A DNA stretch of 64,000 nucleotides from NCBI GenBank assembly GCA_050953725.1, contig JBMNNB010000003.1, positions 1-64,000 of the forward strand, in the 5' to 3' direction. The notes below the pieces were generated by a model. That model was not told the DNA's origin. It searched no databases and saw only the letters and a list, made by a program, of their open reading frames with translations. A program made the position numbers and the translations under genes. This stretch comes from DTU053 sp012520115 (lineage in GTDB: Bacteria > Bacillota > Clostridia > Oscillospirales > Acutalibacteraceae). The first letter of the stretch is position 1. Each line of letters starts with the position of its first letter. Below are positions 58,327 to 64,000 of the stretch, one piece after another.

Positions 58327-60954
58327 ATGATGAACAAAGAGCTTGCAAAGCAATATGATCCCCGTGAGGTTGAAGATAGAATATATGCTTCATGGCTTGA
58401 GGGCGGTTATTTTAAGGCTAAGGCCGACCCCGACCTCCCCACATATACGATAGTGATACCTCCCCCGAACATTACGGGTCAGCTCCATATGGGTCACGCC
58501 CTTGACGAAACTTTACAGGATATCCTTATCCGCTGGCGCAGGATGCAGGGCTTTGATACCCTCTGGCTGCCCGGCACCGACCATGCTTCCATTGCAACAG
58601 AAGTCAAGATTGTTGAGAAGATGAAGCAGGAGGGTCTTTCCAAGGAGGACGTCGGCAGAGAGGGCTTCCTTGAAAGGGCATGGGCGTGGAAGGCTCAGTA
58701 CGGCGGAATTATAGTTGACCAGCTTAAAAAGCTCGGCTCCTCCTGCGACTGGGACAGGGAGCGCTTTACCCTTGACGAGGGCTGCAACAAGGCGGTCAAC
58801 ACGGTATTTGCAAGCCTTTACAAAGAGGGACTTATTTACAGAGGCGAAAGAATGATAAACTGGTGCCCCGACTGCCTGACCTCGATTTCCGACGCTGAGG
58901 TTGAGCATGAGGACAAGGGCGGACACTTCTGGCATATTAAATACCCAATCAAGGACAGCGACAGATTCCTTGTTATTGCCACCACACGCCCGGAGACAAT
59001 GCTGGGCGATACTGCGGTTGCCGTAAACCCCGAGGATGAGCGTTACAGCGACCTTGTGGGCAAGACCCTGATTCTGCCCTTAGTCGGCAGGGAGATTCCG
59101 ATTATTGCGGACAGCTATGTTGACAAGGAGTTCGGAACGGGCGCCGTTAAGATTACCCCCGCCCATGACCCGAACGACTTTGAGGTCGGTCAGAGGCACT
59201 CGCTGCCGATTATCGATGTTATGACCGATGACGGCAAGATGAGCGAGCTTGCGGGCGAAAAGTATGCGGGACTTGACAGGTATGAGTGCAGAAAGGTCGT
59301 TGTATCTGACCTTGAGGCAATCGGCGCAATCATTAAGACCGAGGACATTACCCACAGCGTCGGCACCTGCTACCGCTGCAACACCGTTGTTGAGCCGAGG
59401 CTCTCAAAGCAGTGGTTTGTAAAGATGGCTCCGCTTGCTAAGCCCGCTATCGAGTTTGTCAAAAACGGCGATATCCGCTTCGTACCGGAGCGTTTTGAAA
59501 AGATTTACTTCCACTGGATGGAGAACATCAAGGACTGGTGCATCTCCCGTCAGCTCTGGTGGGGGCACAGGATTCCCGCCTGGTACTGCGACGACTGTGA
59601 GCATATTACGGTTTCAGTTGAGCCTCCGACCGAGTGCGAAAAGTGTCACAGCAAAAATATTCATCAGGACGAGGACACCCTTGACACATGGTTCTCCTCG
59701 GCACTCTGGCCCTTCTCGACTCTTGGCTGGCCTGAGGAAACCTTTGATTATGAGCATTTCTATCCTACAAATACGCTTGTTACGGCTTATGATATTATCT
59801 TCTTCTGGGTTGCAAGGATGATATTCTCCGGCATACATCACACCGGCAAGACTCCCTTTGACACCGTATTTATTCACGGTCTTGTGAGGGACGAGCAGGG
59901 CAGAAAGATGTCCAAATCCCTCGGCAACGGCGTTGACCCGCTGCAGATTATAGCAGACTACGGCGCAGACGCACTGAGGTTCTCACTTGCCTCCGGCAAC
60001 AGCCCCGGCAACGACATGAGATTTGTAGAAAAGAAGGTTGAGGCAAGCAGAAACTTTGCCAACAAGCTCTGGAACGCAGCCCGCTTCGTGCTTATGAATC
60101 TAACCGACAATGAGCCGGCACCCCATATACCTGATGAGCTGAACCTTGAGGACAAGTGGATAATAAGCCGCTACAATACGGTTCTTAAAGAGGTCACGGA
60201 CGCTCTGGAGAAGTTCGAGATAGGCATTGCCGTACAGAAGGTCTATGACTTTATATGGGATGAGTTCTGCGACTGGTATATTGAGCTTTCAAAGATTAGG
60301 CTTCAGAAAGAGGGCAAGGAAAAGGAAACGGCAAAGGCCGTACTTGTATTTGTCCTCAGCGAGACATTGAAGCTGCTGCACCCGTTTATGCCCTTCATCA
60401 CGGAGGAAATCTGGCTCACCCTGCCCCATGAGGGAGAGACAATAATGCTCTCACCCTGGAGGAAGTTTGACGAGAGCCTTGTATTCACTGAGGCAGAAGC
60501 CGAGCTTCAGAGAATTATGGAGGCTATCAGGGCCATAAGAAACCGCAGGGCTGAGATGAATGTTCATCCCTCCAGGAAGGCAAAGCTTTATATTAAGACG
60601 GCTTACGCAGACACCTTCAACAACGGCGCCGAGTTCTTTAAAAAGCTTGCAAGCGCCTCGGAGGTTGTCGTGGGCGACGATTTCAGTATTGAAGGCGCAG
60701 TTGCGGTCGTTACGACCGATGCGGCCATATATATCCCGATGAATGAGCTTGTGGACTTTGAGGCGGAGCGCAAGAGGCTCGAAAAGGAGCTTAAGGATAC
60801 ACAGGCGAAGCTTTCCGGCATTGAGGCAAAGCTTTCAAACGAAGGCTTCCTCTCTAAGGCTCCCGAAAATGTCATCAACGCTCAGAAGGAGGCTGCTGCG
60901 GGACTGAGAGAAAAAATCTCGATGCTTGAAGCCGACCTTGCAAAGCTCGGATAA
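58327..60954 (+). CDS. valS: Valyl-tRNA synthetase
   Basis: A class I synthetase of 875 residues. HIGH is in PPPNITGQLHMGHAL (residues 41-55). The editing domain (CP1, about 190-330) has TTRPETMLGDTAVAVNP, a zinc site lies in WYCDDCEHIT / CEKCHSK, and KMSKS is in RKMSKSLGNGVDPLQI. The C-terminal coiled-coil tail (LEKELKDTQAKLSGIEAKL) is that of ValRS. The ATGATG at 58327 follows GAAAGGATAGG. No T-box is visible in the short gap to the upstream gene. Confidence 0.97.
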   Translation: MMNKELAKQYDPREVEDRIYASWLEGGYFKAKADPDLPTYTIVIPPPNITGQLHMGHALDETLQDILIRWRRMQGFDTLWLPGTDHASIATEVKIVEKMKQEGLSKEDVGREGFLERAWAWKAQYGGIIVDQLKKLGSSCDWDRERFTLDEGCNKAVNTVFASLYKEGLIYRGERMINWCPDCLTSISDAEVEHEDKGGHFWHIKYPIKDSDRFLVIATTRPETMLGDTAVAVNPEDERYSDLVGKTLILPLVGREIPIIADSYVDKEFGTGAVKITPAHDPNDFEVGQRHSLPIIDVMTDDGKMSELAGEKYAGLDRYECRKVVVSDLEAIGAIIKTEDITHSVGTCYRCNTVVEPRLSKQWFVKMAPLAKPAIEFVKNGDIRFVPERFEKIYFHWMENIKDWCISRQLWWGHRIPAWYCDDCEHITVSVEPPTECEKCHSKNIHQDEDTLDTWFSSALWPFSTLGWPEETFDYEHFYPTNTLVTAYDIIFFWVARMIFSGIHHTGKTPFDTVFIHGLVRDEQGRKMSKSLGNGVDPLQIIADYGADALRFSLASGNSPGNDMRFVEKKVEASRNFANKLWNAARFVLMNLTDNEPAPHIPDELNLEDKWIISRYNTVLKEVTDALEKFEIGIAVQKVYDFIWDEFCDWYIELSKIRLQKEGKEKETAKAVLVFVLSETLKLLHPFMPFITEEIWLTLPHEGETIMLSPWRKFDESLVFTEAEAELQRIMEAIRAIRNRRAEMNVHPSRKAKLYIKTAYADTFNNGAEFFKKLASASEVVVGDDFSIEGAVAVVTTDAAIYIPMNELVDFEAERKRLEKELKDTQAKLSGIEAKLSNEGFLSKAPENVINAQKEAAAGLREKISMLEADLAKLG

Positions 60955-60960
60955 ACTTAT

Positions 60961-60997
60961 TAGAGGAAGTGGCTTTTGCCGTTTCCTCTATTTTACT
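60961..60997 (+). terminator. Weak hairpin terminator after valS
   Basis: TAGAGGAA and TTCCTCTA form an 8-bp stem with a 14-base loop, followed by TTTTACTTTA. The folC gene starts 27 bases on. Confidence 0.6.
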
Positions 60998-61023
60998 TTA
61001 CCGAGAACTCGGAGGTGAATTGA

Positions 61024-62337
61024 ATGCAAGAAATACAGACTGCTTTTGATTCCTTTAACCCCTATGAATTCTATAACTCCCTGTTAAAAAGGGGCATGAA
61101 TCCCGGTCTTGAGGGCATCGGGGCTCTGTTAGATGAGCTCGGGAGACCGCAGGACGGGCTTTGCTTTGTACATATTGCCGGCACTAACGGCAAGGGCAGC
61201 ACGGCGACTTTTCTCTCCTCGATTCTGACGCAGGCGGGTGTGAAAAACGGGCTGTTCACCTCCCCCTTTGTTATTGACAGGCGTGAGAGTATTCAACTGA
61301 ATAATGAGATGATTAATGAAGCTGAGTTTAAGAGGCTCAGTTTTGAGATTAAGAAAGCTGTTGACAGGCTCTATAATAAAGGTATTGAGATTACGGAATT
61401 TGAGGCTATGACTGCGGCGGCTATTAAGCACTTTGCCGACAGTGAGTGCAAGATAGCCGTGCTTGAGGCGGGTATGGGCGGAAGGCTGGACGCAACGAAC
61501 ATAATAGAAAACACCGCCGTCTGCGTGCTGACGAGTATCTCACTTGACCATGTTGACTTCCTCGGCAACGATGTTGAGAAGATAGCCGCAGAAAAGGCGG
61601 GTATAATAAAGAGGGGTTCCACAGTAATCACCGCTGACAGTCAGAATGACAGCGTTATAGATATCCTAATGGAAAAGGCAAAATCGACCCCGGCAGAGAT
61701 GCTTATAGTCAAGACAGTGGGCGAATCAAACAGAATTTGCTATTTAAATGCGAATGAAGGTATTAAGAAGTCAATTTCCCTCTCAGAACCGCTTAATATT
61801 TCAAATGAATATCAAAAGGAAAACGCCATGCTTGCCGTTTTGGCGGTAAAGGTCTTGGAGGGCAAAATCGGCAAGGTGCCGGACAGTGATGTGAAGGCCG
61901 GGATTGAAAAGAGCTTTCTGCCCGCAAGGCTTGAGGTTTTGTCTGAAGAACCCTTTGTGTTGATTGACGGCGGGCATAACGAGGCGGCAATCAGGGCTTT
62001 GCTCGAATTTATTGACAGAAATCTGAGCTTCAAGCGGCTTCTGGGTCTTACGGGAATGATGCGGGATAAGGCGTACGAAAGGGTTGCAGAGCTTATCGGC
62101 CCCAGATTCGAAGGAATAATAACCACAACACCGAACAATATAAGGGCTCTGGACAGCGCAACACTGGCGTCCGTTTTCTCTGAATACTGTGACGATGTGA
62201 CTGCCGTTCCCTGCCCTGCCGACGCTCTGGCTCTTGCGTTAGAGGAGCAAAAAAATTATGATGCTCTGATTGTCTTCGGCTCATTTTATCTTGCAGGTGA
62301 AATTCGTCAATCTTTGCTCGATGCATTTAAAGATTGA
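61024..62337 (+). CDS. folC: Folylpolyglutamate synthase / dihydrofolate synthase
   Basis: A 437-residue Mur-ligase-type enzyme that adds glutamate to folates. The P-loop is HIAGTNGKGSTATFLSSIL (about 51-69), with FTSPFVIDRRESIQLN, the EAGMGGRLDATNI motif and the LTSISLDHVDFLG motif (metal-binding His). The C-terminal domain contains VLIDGGHNEAAIRAL. Length and motif order are standard. AACTCGGAGGTGAATTGA precedes the ATG at 61024. Confidence 0.93.
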   Translation: MQEIQTAFDSFNPYEFYNSLLKRGMNPGLEGIGALLDELGRPQDGLCFVHIAGTNGKGSTATFLSSILTQAGVKNGLFTSPFVIDRRESIQLNNEMINEAEFKRLSFEIKKAVDRLYNKGIEITEFEAMTAAAIKHFADSECKIAVLEAGMGGRLDATNIIENTAVCVLTSISLDHVDFLGNDVEKIAAEKAGIIKRGSTVITADSQNDSVIDILMEKAKSTPAEMLIVKTVGESNRICYLNANEGIKKSISLSEPLNISNEYQKENAMLAVLAVKVLEGKIGKVPDSDVKAGIEKSFLPARLEVLSEEPFVLIDGGHNEAAIRALLEFIDRNLSFKRLLGLTGMMRDKAYERVAELIGPRFEGIITTTPNNIRALDSATLASVFSEYCDDVTAVPCPADALALALEEQKNYDALIVFGSFYLAGEIRQSLLDAFKD

Positions 62338-62437
62338 TTTTTCCACTGAGGAATATTGAATTATATCCGATTTGACATTATTATATATGCGATAAAAGTT
62401 CCTGAATGCGGCAAAACTTTGCTTTACGGAGAGTTAT

Positions 62438-63898
62438 ATGAGAAATATATGCGAAATATCTGACAAAACCTTCGGCGATTTGCCGGAAAAGGTGCTGCAA
62501 ATCGGCGAGGGCAATTTTTTAAGGGCCTTTGCCGAATGGATTATCGAAACAGGCAACCGTCAGGGTGTGCTTAACACAAGCGTTCTGGTCTGTCAGCCCA
62601 TTGAAAAGGGCAACTGCGACCTTATCAACGCTCAGAGCGGCATTTACACCGTTTATATGCGGGGCATTTCCAAGAATGCGGTGTATGAGGATATGCAGAA
62701 GGTTACCTGCATCTCACGCTGCATTAATCCTTACAGGGAATATGAGGATTTGCTCGAGGCGGCAAGAAGCGAGGATTTAGAGGTTATCATCTCAAACACC
62801 ACAGAGGCGGGCATTGCGTACAGAGAGGGCGACAAGCTGACCGACGCTCCCCCCGTTTCATATCCCGCAAAGCTCACCGCTCTGCTTTTTGAGCGGTTTT
62901 CCGCCTTCCCGGACAATAAGGACAAGGGCGTTCTGATTCTGCCCGTGGAGCTTATCGAGGACAACGGCACTAAGCTGAAGGCAATAGTCAAGAGGTATGC
63001 CGCAGAGTGGGAGCTGGGCGAGGAGTTTATCTCGTGGCTCAACAACTCCTGCTGCTTTGCGAATACCCTTGTGGACAGGATTGTCACGGGCTTCCCCGCC
63101 GACGAATATACGGACATCGTCTTAAAAATGGGCTATGAGGACAGGCTGCTTGTCACCTGCGAGCCGTATTTATTCTGGGCTATCGAGTGCCCGAAGGAGT
63201 GGGCCGAGAGATTCCCCATAGACAAGCTTGGGCTTAACATCGTTTTTGCAGAGGATATTTCCGGCTACCGTGAGCGCAAGGTGCGTATCCTCAACGGCGC
63301 ACATACACTCAGTGTGCTTGCGGCGTTCCTTACGGGGCATGAATTTGTCATAGATATGATGCGGGATGAGCTTTTTGCTTCATTTATTAAGAATGCAGTT
63401 TTCGGCGAGATAATACCGACCCTGACTTTGCCCGAAAAGGAGCTTGTGAGCTTTGCCGAATCTGTGCTTGACAGATTCTCCAACCACTTTATTAAGCATA
63501 AGCTGCACGATATTTCGCTTAACTCCGTTTCAAAGTTCAAGGCAAGGTGCCTGCCGTCAATCTTAAAATACAATGAACTTAAAGACTCACTGCCCGAGAG
63601 GCTTTGCTTCTCTCTTGCCGCTCTCATTAGGTTCTATAAATGCGAGCCGAAGGATGACAAGTTCTACGGTAAATCCGACAGCAGCGCAGAGTATGAAATC
63701 CGTGACGGCAAAGAGGTTATAGAGTTTATGCACTCTGCCTGGAAAAGCGGGGATGTTGTAAACAAGGTGCTTTCCAACACCGTCTTCTGGGATGCGGATT
63801 TAACGGCGGTCGAGGGGCTTTGCGACAAGGTCGCCTTCTATCTCTCTGAGATTGAGGCAAACGGCATAAGGGCTGCCATAGAAAAGAGCTTTGCATAA
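62438..63898 (+). CDS. uxaB: Tagaturonate reductase
   Basis: A mannitol-dehydrogenase-family enzyme of 486 residues that reduces tagaturonate to altronate in galacturonate use. The sequence VLQIGEGNFLRAFAEWIIE is the NAD-binding start. Further features are NTTEAGIAYREGD, NSCCFANTLVDRIVTGFP, the catalytic lysine and His region NGAHTLSVLAAFLTG and KHKLHDISLNSVSKFKARCLPSI. It is followed by uxaA after 10 bases. GGAGAG stands before ATG 62438. The gap before it (62338-62437) has a TTGACA at 62370 but no convincing -10. Confidence 0.9.
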   Translation: MRNICEISDKTFGDLPEKVLQIGEGNFLRAFAEWIIETGNRQGVLNTSVLVCQPIEKGNCDLINAQSGIYTVYMRGISKNAVYEDMQKVTCISRCINPYREYEDLLEAARSEDLEVIISNTTEAGIAYREGDKLTDAPPVSYPAKLTALLFERFSAFPDNKDKGVLILPVELIEDNGTKLKAIVKRYAAEWELGEEFISWLNNSCCFANTLVDRIVTGFPADEYTDIVLKMGYEDRLLVTCEPYLFWAIECPKEWAERFPIDKLGLNIVFAEDISGYRERKVRILNGAHTLSVLAAFLTGHEFVIDMMRDELFASFIKNAVFGEIIPTLTLPEKELVSFAESVLDRFSNHFIKHKLHDISLNSVSKFKARCLPSILKYNELKDSLPERLCFSLAALIRFYKCEPKDDKFYGKSDSSAEYEIRDGKEVIEFMHSAWKSGDVVNKVLSNTVFWDADLTAVEGLCDKVAFYLSEIEANGIRAAIEKSFA

Positions 63899-63908
63899 AG
63901 GAGATACT

Positions 63909-64000
63909 ATGCCGAAACTACTGAAGATTCACCCTAATGATAATGTAATGGTAGCCGTGTCCGCCATGAAAGCGGGAGAAAGCTTTGAGGGAATAACCGC
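63909..64000 (+). CDS. uxaA: Altronate dehydratase, N-terminal fragment
   Basis: The first 30 residues, MPKLLKIHPNDNVMVAVSAM and the next KAGESFEGI, match the SAF-domain start of UxaA (altronate dehydratase, which makes 2-keto-3-deoxygluconate). The ATG at 63909 follows AAAGGAG and lies 10 bases after uxaB. The gene runs off the window. Confidence 0.85.
   Translation, partial: MPKLLKIHPNDNVMVAVSAMKAGESFEGIT

Overview
The window looks like a chromosome segment of a spore-forming, anaerobic Firmicute of the Clostridia, probably a gut Oscillospirales or Ruminococcaceae-like lineage. The reasons are the spoVAC-spoVAD genes, a T-box leader, strong GGAGG ribosome binding sites, a GatCAB amidotransferase operon, a Na+-pumping decarboxylase beta subunit, hexuronate genes, and an integrated element of the kind common in gut clostridia. 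The taxon is an inference; there is no rRNA in the window.

Layout. (1) 1-1607: an AT-rich, leftward, defence-like cassette with a ThsB-type TIR-like gene (cut by the window edge), a TIR gene broken by frameshifts, a small membrane protein and a 5'-truncated vsr. (2) 1608-11159: an integrated mobilizable element bounded by a 13-bp direct repeat, inserted in the 3' end of guaA. It carries a BlaI/BlaR1-type regulator pair with a small partner, tnpV, a frameshifted MobV relaxase with an oriT-like site, a RepA-type ATPase, mobC, a tyrosine integrase, an excisionase and an XRE repressor that sits over a four-operator divergent switch. (3) 11148-17178: leftward purine genes purB-purA-guaA, and oadB-oadG. 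(4) 17496-22886: carA and a carB gene fused in frame to dapF, behind an attenuator-like leader. (5) 22906-25772: an array of tiny hairpins separated by TGAAAT, tRNA-Gln(CUG), and three leftward genes. (6) 26006-31290: a T-box-controlled operon aspS-gatC-gatA-gatB. (7) 31404-34816: a CDF transporter, an FAD oxidoreductase and an rmlB-like gene, convergent with an SDR gene. (8) 35901-39763: a tandem pair of DUF4838 secreted proteins. (9) 39883-45162: aminotransferase, trpS, an inactive-looking GH2 protein with an acidic insert, and nagB. (10) 45187-46948: spoVAC, spoVAD and a 66-aa membrane protein. (11) 47016-55887, leftward: phosphoesterase, GPH-type symporter, ilvE, a secreted low-complexity anchored protein, a degenerate FeoB-like G domain protein, asnS, and a pyrophosphatase-like/NUDIX fusion. 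(12) 56180-64000, rightward: an LCP cell-wall ligase, a zinc-ribbon membrane protein, valS, folC, uxaB and the start of uxaA.

How the parts relate. Much of the host DNA is housekeeping: purine and carbamoyl-phosphate synthesis, four aminoacyl-tRNA synthetases, GatCAB and one tRNA. Genes for cell envelope, sporulation and plant or host glycans lie between them. The novelty is in unusual domain combinations (CarB-DapF, PPase-like-NUDIX, GH2 with acidic insert and lost catalytic residues), in the TIR/membrane cassette, and in the regulatory architecture of the mobile element.

Limits: family names come from motif recognition by eye, not from searches. Promoters and terminators are read from sequence patterns. 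Several frameshifts in the first 7 kb could be real decay or base-calling errors.
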